DNA of 6,455 nt from Legionella genomosp. 1. Lineage in GTDB: Bacteria > Pseudomonadota > Gammaproteobacteria > Legionellales > Legionellaceae. Below are positions 1-6,455 of this stretch, piece after piece. Both the position numbers and the translations under genes were made by a program. Under the pieces are notes generated by a model. That model did no database searches and was not told where the DNA came from. It saw nothing but the letters and a program-made list of their open reading frames with translations. How positions within the stretch are numbered: position 1 is the stretch's first letter; every line of letters starts with the position of its first letter. The stretch lies in contig CAMBHM010000086.1 of NCBI GenBank assembly GCA_945867185.1, positions 1 through 6,455 on the forward strand. The letters are read 5' to 3'.

Positions 1-50
1 CAACTAAAATCATGACCGCAGCGGGGATTCAACGACGACTTTAACTATCT

Positions 51-1697
51 CTATAGAGTCTTTTTTCCAACAGGCACAAGGGGATCCTCAGGATCTGTCG
101 TACTCGCTGTGTGAAACAATGAAAGCGGCGATCCAAGGCTTTTCTCAACAAATCGCCCCTTTGTTTTCACCCCACCTGCAAGACTCACTAGCCCACAAGC
201 ACCAGCCACAGCTGCCCACGTGCCAAGACCTAGTGTTGGAAGTGCCACCATCACCCCCGCAACTACCAATGCGGCCGCTGCAAGCAATAATAAGGCATAA
301 CTCAAGGTTTGCCAATAGGGTGATGCATGCCTATGGAACTGTTTTGAAAGAGTGGCTACCTCCCGGACAGTGTCCCTATTCATTGGATTAATAACCAATG
401 CCTCACAACTACTCAGGACGTGATTTAATTGAGCGAGAGTCTTAGGAGACAAGGTTTCTGGAGTCATCGTTGCCAAGCGTTGTATTTGTGTCAAAACCTC
501 GAGTCCCTGAGCTCGAAGAGCCTGCCCCTTCGGTAAGTCACCCTCTTTGGGTTGACAGGCATTTCGCAGTTTGACTTCAAGAGACAAATACTTTGCCTTC
601 AAAGCCAAAATACCCCGAGCACGCGCAAGCAACTGACGCATAGAACGGGCTCCCAAGTCATCCTCTTTCATCAATAATAGTAAACCCGCCTTTGCCCATT
701 GGTCCTTCTCATCAAATGCTGCAAGCTCTAGCTTCATAGCATGAATCTTATTGCGTACCTGCACCTTACTATCAGGCGAGAGACCTGTCGCCTTTGAAGT
801 TTTTCTCAAGATCTCATCCAATGTTTTTTCAAACACAGAATGCTCAAAAAAATCAACATCAAAAATACGTGAGAGAACGGTGCGGCCATACTGTTGAAGC
901 GTTGTTTCAGTGTTTAAGATCCTTAGAACCCCTTGCAGATCCTCACTCCGCCTATCTCTGTTGTCTATATTAGCAGGAGACATCCGAGATTTTAGAGAAT
1001 TAAAATGAGACAACGACAACTGACCATCCTGAAAAAGAGGGGCAAGCAAGATCCATATTTTCTTAGCGTTTACTTTACTCTCTAGAAAAGAGAGCATGTC
1101 TGCACTCAACAACGATTGGCCGCGTTGGGCATTCAAGCCCCCTAAATACTGCGACTGACTGATATAAGTGGCCTGTTTTTGGTCTTCCGTTCCTGTTATA
1201 TTGCGAATTAAACCAATAACAAAATACGTTTTTCTATCTGCAAGTGGCGGCAAAAGGGTTTGGAAGTCATCTCTTAAATAATGAATGGCAATCCCGCAGC
1301 AGAGAGGGGGGGTACTGTCATCCTGATACATCAAGCGAAGTGTGTCTCGAAATCCAGTGAGTGTGCCGGCAGAGTCATTCGCAGATGTTGCCTCTATACA
1401 GGACGCATTCCAAGCAAGCAGAGTATTTGTCAAAACACCTCCATCCAATTGGCCTTGGATATACGTAGACACATATGACGGCCTTTCCCCCTCCGGTAAT
1501 AACAAATCACGTAAATGCTGCGCGGTTTTATCAAATACAACACATGACGTTCTTCCAAGATCCCTTTGCACCTCCCCCAAAGCCATCGCCAGATCAGTCT
1601 GAGAAGCACTTAGCGCTTCTGGTAACTCCAATGCCTGAAACACCTCCGTCATAGAGCCTTCAATCAATCGAAACTCAGATCCTGAACCAGGCATATG
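51..1697 (-). CDS. Unrecognised protein with C-terminal membrane hairpin
   Basis: I do not recognise this protein. Read from the ATG at 1697 it has 548 residues. The body is soluble-looking and rich in predicted helix, with a charged helical, possibly coiled-coil stretch around residues 310-390 rich in Lys, Arg, Glu and Leu. Near the C-terminus are two hydrophobic segments (about 466-487 and 490-509) joined by a short turn, then a polar tail of about 40 residues ending in KKTL. There is no signal peptide. The open frame extends to a TTG at 1790, but that extension encodes a perfect 15-bp hairpin (1721-1756) and lacks a good ribosome site. The ATG at 1697 has GGGGG four bases upstream. A later ATG at 1652 has GAAGG and is also possible. 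The gene follows prpD on the same strand, in the position of prpE in enterobacteria, but nothing in it resembles an acyl-CoA synthetase. The layout (large helical body, C-terminal membrane hairpin) recalls secreted effectors of intracellular gammaproteobacteria. That is only an analogy. Confidence 0.72.
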   Translation of the reverse strand, partial: HMPGSGSEFRLIEGSMTEVFQALELPEALSASQTDLAMALGEVQRDLGRTSCVVFDKTAQHLRDLLLPEGERPSYVSTYIQGQLDGGVLTNTLLAWNASCIEATSANDSAGTLTGFRDTLRLMYQDDSTPPLCCGIAIHYLRDDFQTLLPPLADRKTYFVIGLIRNITGTEDQKQATYISQSQYLGGLNAQRGQSLLSADMLSFLESKVNAKKIWILLAPLFQDGQLSLSHFNSLKSRMSPANIDNRDRRSEDLQGVLRILNTETTLQQYGRTVLSRIFDVDFFEHSVFEKTLDEILRKTSKATGLSPDSKVQVRNKIHAMKLELAAFDEKDQWAKAGLLLLMKEDDLGARSMRQLLARARGILALKAKYLSLEVKLRNACQPKEGDLPKGQALRAQGLEVLTQIQRLATMTPETLSPKTLAQLNHVLSSCEALVINPMNRDTVREVATLSKQFHRHASPYWQTLSYALLLLAAAALVVAGVMVALPTLGLGTWAAVAGACGLVSLAGGVKTKGRFVEKSLGSPLSLFHTASTTDPEDPLVPVGKKTL

Positions 1698-1720
1698 ACC
1701 CCCAAATTTACCCAAATTGA

Positions 1721-1756
1721 ACAAAGACACAGGAGCTTCTTCTCCTGTGTCTTTGT
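1721..1756 (-). terminator. Perfect 15-bp hairpin after prpD (terminator or leader stem)
   Basis: Arms ACAAAGACACAGGAG (1721-1735) and CTCCTGTGTCTTTGT (1742-1756) are exact inverse complements, separated by 6 bases (AAGAAG on the minus strand). It begins about 55 bases past the prpD stop. On the minus strand the stem is followed by TCAATTTGGG, not a clean run of T, so an intrinsic terminator would be weak. It may instead end or stabilise the 3' end of the prp mRNA, or be a 5' leader stem of the downstream gene. The structure itself is certain. Its role is inferred. Confidence 0.6.
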
Positions 1757-1766
1757 CCGATCTCCA

Positions 1767-1795
1767 CACATAGAGTATAGCCCACCGCAAGTCAA
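1767..1795 (-). promoter_or_regulatory. Candidate promoter for the gene downstream of prpD
   Basis: On the minus strand TTGACT (1790-1795, five of six matches to the -35 consensus) is followed after 17 bases by TATGTG (1767-1772). A better -10 match, TATACT (1774-1779), lies only 10 bases from TTGACT. Transcription from here would start just before the hairpin at 1721-1756 and would exclude the TTG codon at 1790 as a start. The -10 element is weak, so this is tentative. Confidence 0.3.
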
Positions 1796-1809
1796 CACGT
1801 CGACAATTC

Positions 1810-3234
1810 TCAGATCTCCCACATCGCCATAAAATCGACCACCGTCATCTCACTCAATATTTGTAAAGAGGACATACTCTGTACGATAGACGCCACCCGA
1901 TCAGGTGAAAACCGAGTACTGAGATTGTGTTTGAATTTCGACAACAACACAGGCAGGCCTTCTTGCCGGCGACGTTGATGACCGATGGGATATTCAATGG
2001 TCACCGGCTCACTTTCTGTACCGTCTTTAAACACCAACTTCAAGCTATTAGCAATAGAGCGCTTCTCTGGATCATGATAGTCCTTTGAAAATTGCGCGCT
2101 TTCAGTCACTATCATTTTATCACGCAACGCATCAATTCTTGGATCAGCTGCCACATCTGCTTCGTAGTGCTCGGCTTTCAAATCGCCATACAATAATCCA
2201 ATGGCTATCATATATTGCAAGCAGTGATCCCTATCTGCAGGATTATGTAACGCACCTTGCTTACTGATGATTCTGATCGCTGATTCGTGGGTAACTATTT
2301 CAATGCGTTCCAGCTCACCCCCTTTTGCCATCATCTCCGAATGCAACTGTACGGCACACTCCACCGCCGTTTGAGCATGAAACTCAGCGGGATAAGACAA
2401 CTTAAAGAGTACGTTCTCCATCACATAACTACCAAAAGGCCGTTGAAACTGAAAAGACTGTCCACCAAATAAGACATCATAAAAGCCCCACGTCGGAGCC
2501 GTGAGTGCACTCGGATATCCCATTTCTCCTGTGGACGCAATCAAAGCCAGCCGAACTGCGCGTGCGGTTGCATCGCCTGCTGCCCAAGATTTTCTAGATC
2601 CTGCGTTTGGGGCATGTCGGTACGTGCGTAAACTTTGACCATCAACAAATACTTGGGACAATGTACGCAACAAGGCATCCCTCCCACCACCCAAAAGAGG
2701 CGACACCACAGCAGCACTGGCCAATTTCACCAGCAACACGTGATCAAGCCCCACTCGATTGAATGAATTAAGAAGTGCCATGCATCCTTGAATTTCATGC
2801 GCTTTGATCATCATCGTCAGCACGTCTTTCATATACAGCGCTTTACCCTTACGACTCACATAATCGGCAACGGCTAAAATAGCCCCCAGATTATCCGAAG
2901 GGTGTCCCCACTCCGCGGCCAACCAAGTATCGTTGAAATCCAGCCAACGAATCATTGTGCCGATGTTAAAAGCGGCCTGCACAGGATCAAGCTCATAGTT
3001 GGTTCCTGGCACACGTGCCCCTTGTGGCAAGAATGCGCCTGGAACAACCGGTCCCATCAATCGGGTGCAATCCTTAAAATTGAGCGCCAACAGACCACAC
3101 CCTAAGGTGTCCATCAAACACAGTCGCGCCGTTTCAAAGGCTTTCTCGCTGTCGACAGACACATTCAACACATACTCTGCAATATCATTCATCACCGAAT
3201 CATAATCCGGTTTCACATTGTACTCCGCCCTCAT
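1810..3234 (-). CDS. prpD: 2-methylcitrate dehydratase PrpD
   Basis: PrpD dehydrates 2-methylcitrate to 2-methyl-cis-aconitate in the cytosolic methylcitrate cycle. The 474 residues are close to the 483 of E. coli PrpD, which the protein follows almost throughout. It belongs to the MmgE/PrpD family, which needs no iron-sulfur cluster, unlike AcnD. Hallmarks are [10 protein letters not shown] (83-92), RWLDFNDTW with Asp99 and Thr103 (96-104), WGHPSDN with His111 (109-115), [14 protein letters not shown] (157-170), [10 protein letters not shown] with Lys215 (214-223), and NPADRDH (331-337). By analogy with cis-aconitate decarboxylase of the same fold, Asp99 and His111 are likely active-site residues. 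The ATG at 3234 has AAGGGG five bases upstream, and the gene starts one base after the prpC stop, so translation is probably coupled. The second half of the methylcitrate-to-methylisocitrate step (hydration) would need an aconitase, normally AcnB, encoded elsewhere. No truncation is seen. Confidence 0.96.
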   Translation of the reverse strand: MRAEYNVKPDYDSVMNDIAEYVLNVSVDSEKAFETARLCLMDTLGCGLLALNFKDCTRLMGPVVPGAFLPQGARVPGTNYELDPVQAAFNIGTMIRWLDFNDTWLAAEWGHPSDNLGAILAVADYVSRKGKALYMKDVLTMMIKAHEIQGCMALLNSFNRVGLDHVLLVKLASAAVVSPLLGGGRDALLRTLSQVFVDGQSLRTYRHAPNAGSRKSWAAGDATARAVRLALIASTGEMGYPSALTAPTWGFYDVLFGGQSFQFQRPFGSYVMENVLFKLSYPAEFHAQTAVECAVQLHSEMMAKGGELERIEIVTHESAIRIISKQGALHNPADRDHCLQYMIAIGLLYGDLKAEHYEADVAADPRIDALRDKMIVTESAQFSKDYHDPEKRSIANSLKLVFKDGTESEPVTIEYPIGHQRRRQEGLPVLLSKFKHNLSTRFSPDRVASIVQSMSSLQILSEMTVVDFMAMWEI

Positions 3235-3235
3235 C

Positions 3236-4354
3236 TTATCCCCTTTTTTCTATCGCTACATACGCCCGTGGTTCTGGCCCAATATACTCAGACATCGGTC
3301 GAATCAAACGATTGTCTTGTCGCTGTTCAAAGACATGTGCGGACCAACCCGTGATGCGAGAAATGACGAAAATTGGCGTGAACAATGGGGTGGGAATGTT
3401 GCAGAAGTGATAACTGGAAGCACTATAAAAATCAAGGTTCGGGAATAATTTTTTCTCTCGCCACATGATCGCCTCAACCCGCACAGAAATGTCATACAAC
3501 CGCCTGCTCGCTTCATCCAACGCCAATTTTTCCGACCAAGTCTTGATGATATCTGAGCGAGGGTCGCATGAGGTATACACGCGATGTCCAAATCCCATGA
3601 TTTTGGCCTTTTGAGACAACATCACCATCAATTTTTTCTCAGCATCGATGGGATCTGCAAATTGTGCCAGCAACTCCATGGCCGCCTCATTCGCACCCCC
3701 GTGTAAAGGGCCGCGCAATGTACCAATCGCACTGGTGATGGCAGAGTAAAAATCAGATTCTGTCGCGGCAGTAACGCGAGCGGCGAAAGTGGAGGCATTG
3801 AACTCATGTTCTGCATATAAAATAAGTGAAGCGTTCATCATGTCACGATGCATCGAAGACGGTGCTTTCCCATGTAACAAACTTAAAAAGTGCCCTCCAA
3901 CCGTCCTCTCATCACTCTCGCCTGAAATCTCTTTTCCAAAATAATGATAGTTGTACCAGTAACACAATAAACCAGGACATAGTGCCAGCAATCGGCAAGC
4001 CACTCGATATTGCTCACTGAAATCTTTTTCAGGCTCCAGGGTACCCAACATAGAGCACCCCGTTCGCAACACATCCATCGGGTGGGTGTTTTTAGGAATC
4101 AATCGCAACACCTGCTTCAAAACGTCAGGCAACGTACGCATGGAAATCAATTGGTCACAAAAGGTTGTTAGTTCAACACAGGTAGGCAACTGGCCATTCA
4201 GTAATAGATAAGCCACTTCTTCAAACGATCCCGCAGCTGTCAACGCTTCTATCGAGTACCCTCGATAATTCAAACCCTTGCCCGCAAGACCTACCGTTGC
4301 AATCGCTGATTTTCCTGCAACGATGCCTGCTAATCCCTCTGTTTTATTGCCCAT
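3236..4354 (-). CDS. prpC: 2-methylcitrate synthase PrpC
   Basis: PrpC condenses propionyl-CoA with oxaloacetate to 2-methylcitrate, the entry step of the methylcitrate cycle. Its 372 residues are typical of the short, type II-like citrate synthase group that includes methylcitrate synthases. The catalytic triad of the family is present: His218 in LHGGANE, His257 in GFGHRVY and Asp308 in [22 protein letters not shown] and [10 protein letters not shown] (His183), also typical of PrpC, precede them, and [18 protein letters not shown] lies near the end. I chose the ATG at 4354 because GGGAG lies five bases upstream. The GTG at 4360 would add two residues but sits directly against that ribosome site. 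The gene overlaps the end of prpB by 11 bases and is followed after one base by prpD, which fits a tightly co-translated unit. PrpC enzymes usually retain some citrate synthase activity, but the PrpB/PrpD neighbours make the propionyl-CoA role the likely one. Confidence 0.96.
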   Translation of the reverse strand: MGNKTEGLAGIVAGKSAIATVGLAGKGLNYRGYSIEALTAAGSFEEVAYLLLNGQLPTCVELTTFCDQLISMRTLPDVLKQVLRLIPKNTHPMDVLRTGCSMLGTLEPEKDFSEQYRVACRLLALCPGLLCYWYNYHYFGKEISGESDERTVGGHFLSLLHGKAPSSMHRDMMNASLILYAEHEFNASTFAARVTAATESDFYSAITSAIGTLRGPLHGGANEAAMELLAQFADPIDAEKKLMVMLSQKAKIMGFGHRVYTSCDPRSDIIKTWSEKLALDEASRRLYDISVRVEAIMWREKKLFPNLDFYSASSYHFCNIPTPLFTPIFVISRITGWSAHVFEQRQDNRLIRPMSEYIGPEPRAYVAIEKRG

Positions 4355-5228
4355 CTTCACTCCCTATGTAGTCATCGAGTTTTTTTTCAAACTCACGATA
4401 CTGTAATACGTCATATAAGTCATCTCGAGTTTGCATCTGTGGCAACAAAGACGCCTGCGACCCTTGGTCCACAATCATTCGATACACCTCTAAAGCCGCC
4501 TTAGACATCGCCCGAAACGCACCCAAAGGATACAAAATAAGCCCCACCCCAGCCGATTGCAACGCTTCTCTCGAGAACAAGGGGGTTTTCCCAAATTCCG
4601 TCATATTCGCAAGAACTGGTACAGTGACTGTACTCGACATTTGCCGAAACGCTTCAAGTGTCGTCAACGCCTCCGCAAAAATCATGTCCGCCCCCACAGA
4701 GGCATAAAACTGAGCCCTGTCTAGCGTCGATTGAATTCCTTCTCGCGCATACGCATCCGTTCGAGCCATGATGACAAAATGCGGATCTACTCTCGCATCC
4801 ACTGCAGCTTTAATTCTATCCCCCATCTCTTGCATCGATACAATCGCTTTATTTGGCCGGTGCCCACAGCGTTTGGCAGTCCTTTGATCTTCAATATGAA
4901 TAGCGGCAACGCCTGCACGCTCCATCGATCTCACCGTTCGACCGATATTAAAAACATGACCCCACCCTGTATCCACATCTACCAACAGAGGAAGCGTGCT
5001 AGCCGCCGTCACACGACGCACATCCTCTAACACCTCAGCCAAGCCAGTCATCCCTAAATCAGGCAATCCATATGACGCATTGGCAACGCCTGCCCCAGAG
5101 AGATATAACGCTTTTCCGCCTGCAGCCTCTACCAACATGGCGCAATAAGCATTGATCGCTCCTAGCACCTGTAGTGGGGCTTCCTTCTGAACAAGTGTTC
5201 TAAACCGTAATCCCATGGAAGTTGACAT
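4344..5228 (-). CDS. prpB: 2-methylisocitrate lyase PrpB
   Basis: PrpB splits 2-methylisocitrate into pyruvate and succinate, the last step of the methylcitrate cycle. It is a cytosolic Mg-dependent enzyme of the isocitrate lyase/PEP mutase superfamily. The 294 residues match the family length (296 in E. coli). Visible hallmarks are LYLSGAGVA (41-49), GLPDLG with Asp57, the metal-binding VDVDTGWG with Asp84 and Asp86, HIEDQ with Glu113, the signature KRCGH with catalytic Cys121 (119-123), MARTDA with Arg156, and LANMTEFGKTPLF (206-218). The ATG at 5228 has AGAGAG eight bases upstream. The ATG four codons later has no ribosome site. It is the first gene of the prpBCD unit, and the divergent region in front carries candidate control sites. 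Carboxyphosphonoenolpyruvate mutase and oxaloacetate decarboxylase are related enzymes, but the KRCGH motif and the prpC/prpD neighbours make the PrpB call firm. Confidence 0.96.
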   Translation of the reverse strand: MSTSMGLRFRTLVQKEAPLQVLGAINAYCAMLVEAAGGKALYLSGAGVANASYGLPDLGMTGLAEVLEDVRRVTAASTLPLLVDVDTGWGHVFNIGRTVRSMERAGVAAIHIEDQRTAKRCGHRPNKAIVSMQEMGDRIKAAVDARVDPHFVIMARTDAYAREGIQSTLDRAQFYASVGADMIFAEALTTLEAFRQMSSTVTVPVLANMTEFGKTPLFSREALQSAGVGLILYPLGAFRAMSKAALEVYRMIVDQGSQASLLPQMQTRDDLYDVLQYREFEKKLDDYIGSEDGQ

Positions 5229-5262
5229 AGACAGGACTCTCTATATATGAAATGAAACAGCA

Positions 5263-5291
5263 TTTTTATCATGGCATTCTGGTGATAGCAA
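5263..5291 (-). promoter_or_regulatory. Candidate prpBCD promoter
   Basis: On the minus strand TTGCTA (5286-5291) and TAAAAA (5263-5268) are separated by 17 bases, each with four of six matches to the sigma-70 consensus. The predicted transcript would begin near 5256 and leave a leader of about 28 bases before the prpB ATG. Both hexamers are weak, as might be expected of a promoter needing an activator. I found no convincing sigma-54 pair (GG and GC ten bases apart), the type used by enterobacterial prp operons. Confidence 0.3.
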
Positions 5292-5301
5292 ACCCTATTG
5301 T

Positions 5302-5315
5302 TGGGCCTAGGCCCA
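5302..5315. promoter_or_regulatory. Perfect 14-bp palindrome, candidate operator
   Basis: TGGGCCTAGGCCCA is a perfect palindrome and is markedly GC-rich inside an AT-rich divergent region. Its centre lies about 52 bases upstream of the inferred prp transcript start and about 94 bases upstream of the rubredoxin ATG. A dimeric regulator could bind here. Its identity cannot be told from the window, since no regulator gene is present. Confidence 0.4.
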
Positions 5316-5345
5316 TAATGAATGTACAATTTCTATCAGAGACGC

Positions 5346-5374
5346 TTTACATTTGATTAAAAAATAGATAAATT
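5346..5374 (+). promoter_or_regulatory. Candidate promoter of the rubredoxin gene
   Basis: TTTACA (5346-5351, five of six matches to -35) is followed after 17 bases by TAAATT (5369-5374, four of six). The stretch between is very AT-rich. It would place the transcript start about 20 bases before the rubredoxin ATG. An alternative -10, TATGCT (5374-5379), overlaps it. Confidence 0.35.
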
Positions 5375-5402
5375 ATGCTCTTTTCAAACTTGAGCTATTG
5401 TG

Positions 5403-5582
5403 ATGCCCGACTATAAAAAATATCTTTGTGTTATTTGCGGCTATATTTACGACGAAAAAGAAGGGTGTCCTGAAGACGGTATTGCAGCGGGAACACTCTG
5501 GGAAGAAGTGCCTGAAAATTGGTTTTGTCCAGATTGCGGTGCTGCAAAAGAAGATTTCGAAATGGTAGAGATGGTGAGCTAG
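5403..5582 (+). CDS. rubA: Rubredoxin
   Basis: This is a small cytosolic one-iron electron carrier of 59 residues, the usual rubredoxin size. Two CxxCG-type knuckles hold the iron: Cys9/Cys12 in CVICGYIYD and Cys42/Cys45 in CPDCG. Between them lie the family's typical GIAAGT and WEEVPENW, with the aromatic residues that pack round the Fe(Cys)4 site. An additional cysteine at position 22 is not a ligand. The ATG at 5403 is preferred. A GTG at 5400 adds one residue, and the ribosome site (GAG in TTGAGC, 5391-5396) is weak for both. It reads alone on the plus strand, back to back with prpB and tail to tail with hemJ, sharing CTAG at the stop. No rubredoxin reductase or alkane hydroxylase is nearby, so its partner is unknown. 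The gene symbol is by family only. Confidence 0.95.
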   Translation: MPDYKKYLCVICGYIYDEKEGCPEDGIAAGTLWEEVPENWFCPDCGAAKEDFEMVEMVS

Positions 5583-6001
5583 AACGGCTTTACTATGACA
5601 AGGACGACGATACCAACCAATAATAGCGTTGGACCCTCATTGAATAAGCGGTAAAAACGAGCGCTGCGTTTGTTTTTACCCTCTGAAAATTGTTTAAGAT
5701 AGTGCCCACAAGCCCAATGGTAACTCCATAACCCTATCACCAACGTCAACTTGGCATGCATCCAACCAGCGTGCAAGTAGTACCCTGGCAGAGCCCTGAT
5801 CAACCATACCCCTAGTATTGTGGTGGCAACGCCGGCTGGATACGTGATGCCGTAATACAAACGCGATTCCATCTGCTTAAATCGCAGAAGACTCACTGCA
5901 TCGATGGCATCCGCATGATAAACAAACAACCTAGGCAAATAAAAAAGACCCGCAAACCAAGCAACCATCGCTATCACGTGACCGGCTTTGATATATAACA
6001 T
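5579..6001 (-). CDS. hemJ: HemJ-type protoporphyrinogen IX oxidase
   Basis: HemJ oxidises protoporphyrinogen IX to protoporphyrin IX, the penultimate step of haem synthesis, at the inner membrane. It is used by many bacteria lacking HemG and HemY. The 140 residues are about family length. Four membrane segments are visible (about 3-23, 50-70, 82-101, 123-138). The N-terminal signature of the family, [20 protein letters not shown] (5-24), includes His8, which corresponds to the conserved N-terminal histidine thought to bind haem. LFVYH (25-29) and MHAKL with His82 and Lys84 (81-85) are also conserved. The ATG at 6001 has GGAAGGGA seven bases upstream and lies one base after the stop of the TerC-like gene (TGACATG), so the two are probably co-translated. 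The stop overlaps that of the convergent rubredoxin gene. An older annotation for such proteins is a CopD-like or UPF0093 membrane protein. The electron acceptor of HemJ is not settled. Confidence 0.92.
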   Translation of the reverse strand: MLYIKAGHVIAMVAWFAGLFYLPRLFVYHADAIDAVSLLRFKQMESRLYYGITYPAGVATTILGVWLIRALPGYYLHAGWMHAKLTLVIGLWSYHWACGHYLKQFSEGKNKRSARFYRLFNEGPTLLLVGIVVLVIVKPF

Positions 6002-6002
6002 G

Positions 6003-6455
6003 TCAGAGTCCCTTCCGTCGTTTGCGACGCGATCGCTTTATCAAATTCAAAGATTCAACCGATAATGAAAATCCCATTGCAAAGTAAATATACCCACGTG
6101 GTATATGAAAAGAGAAGCCATCCGCCACCAGTACGGTCCCGATTAACATTAAAAAACTCAAAGCGAGCATCTTGATAGAAGGATATTTTTCAATGAATTG
6201 GCTGACCGCCTCACTCGCATAAATCATAACTAAAATAGCGCAGGTGATGGCAGCAGCCATGATCCAATACCGATTGGTTAACCCAATCGCAGTCAACACA
6301 CTATCCAAGGAAAACACGACGTCCATGAGTGCTACTTGCACAACGACGCTTCTAAATTGTGCCAATGGCGCACCAAATTCGTGCCTACGTTCTATAGCAT
6401 CCCCCACTTCTCCGTGAATTTCTTGAGTCGCTTTGGCAATGAGACAGCCCCCCCC
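6003..6455 (-). CDS. TerC family (YgdQ-like) membrane protein, C-terminal part
   Basis: This is the last 150 residues of a TerC-family integral membrane protein. The reading frame runs open to the window edge, so the N-terminal third (about 85-90 residues by comparison with the 237-residue E. coli YgdQ) lies outside. The internal GTG at 6407 is not the start: codons upstream of it still match the family (KATQEIHGE against KASKEIHES in YgdQ). Visible landmarks are the second acidic membrane motif LMDVVFSLDSVLTAIGL, the YPSIKMLALSFLMLIG segment, and HIPRGYIYFAMGFSLSVESLNLI followed by a basic tail (KRSRRKRRKGL). The family has been linked to metal-ion, especially manganese, handling and tellurite resistance. 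The exact role of YgdQ-like members is not known. It is probably cotranscribed with hemJ, one base downstream. Confidence 0.92.
   Translation of the reverse strand, partial: GGGCLIAKATQEIHGEVGDAIERRHEFGAPLAQFRSVVVQVALMDVVFSLDSVLTAIGLTNRYWIMAAAITCAILVMIYASEAVSQFIEKYPSIKMLALSFLMLIGTVLVADGFSFHIPRGYIYFAMGFSLSVESLNLIKRSRRKRRKGL

Noticed and set aside
1..50. Terminator after the unrecognised gene
   Set aside because: Only a short CCGC/GCGG pairing is visible with no T run. Nothing else can be supported in these 50 bases.
119..391. Plus-strand open frame of 90 codons near the left end
   Set aside because: It lies entirely antisense to the membrane-hairpin part of the unrecognised gene, shows no known motif, and has no ribosome site.
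1698..1790. N-terminal extension of the unrecognised gene to the TTG at 1790
   Set aside because: It has a rare start codon with no convincing ribosome site, overlaps a possible promoter, and its codons form the perfect 15-bp hairpin. An ATG with a purine-rich site lies at 1697.
3304..3591. Other short open frames inside prpB, prpC and prpD on either strand
   Set aside because: They are shadows of strongly conserved enzymes in another frame and show no family features of their own.
5271..5292. Possible sigma-54 promoter (TGGCAT with a downstream GC)
   Set aside because: The GG and GC elements are 13 bases apart instead of 10, and the orientation points towards the rubredoxin gene, not prpB.
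6003..6407. Complete small TerC-like gene starting at the GTG at 6407
   Set aside because: The frame is open beyond it to the window edge, and the upstream codons still match YgdQ-like proteins, so the gene is cut by the window and not short.

Overview
The window looks like chromosome of a gammaproteobacterium with moderate GC content and AT-richer intergenic DNA. The Prp proteins, the YgdQ-type TerC protein and the HemJ protein read like gammaproteobacterial versions, and the PrpB wording is reminiscent of the Legionella/Coxiella group. That finer placement rests on family resemblance recalled from memory, not on a search.

Layout: five of the six genes read on the minus strand. From right to left there is first a two-gene unit at 6455-5579. 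It holds the C-terminal part of a TerC/YgdQ-like membrane protein, cut by the window edge, followed after one base by a complete HemJ-type protoporphyrinogen IX oxidase. A small plus-strand rubredoxin gene (5403-5582) converges on hemJ, and the two genes share a CTAG in which each finds its stop codon. A 174-bp divergent region (5229-5402) separates the rubredoxin gene from the 2-methylcitrate operon. It contains a perfect 14-bp palindrome and candidate promoters.

The operon runs prpB (methylisocitrate lyase), prpC (2-methylcitrate synthase), prpD (2-methylcitrate dehydratase), with an overlap of a few bases at prpB/prpC and one base between prpC and prpD. These enzymes take propionyl-CoA plus oxaloacetate through 2-methylcitrate to pyruvate and succinate, so the unit serves propionate use or propionyl-CoA detoxification. 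No prpE, prpR, acnD or prpF is visible here.

Downstream of prpD, where enterobacteria carry prpE, lies a large gene for an unrecognised protein of about 548 residues. It has a soluble, mostly helical body and a C-terminal pair of membrane segments. A perfect 15-bp inverted repeat with a 6-base loop sits between prpD and the likely start of this gene. It argues that the longest possible reading (TTG start at 1790) is wrong, and that the gene has its own leader or is separated from the prp operon by a hairpin. This gene and its hairpin are the least explained part of the window. I see no mobile element, tRNA, rRNA, CRISPR array or clearly new multi-gene system.
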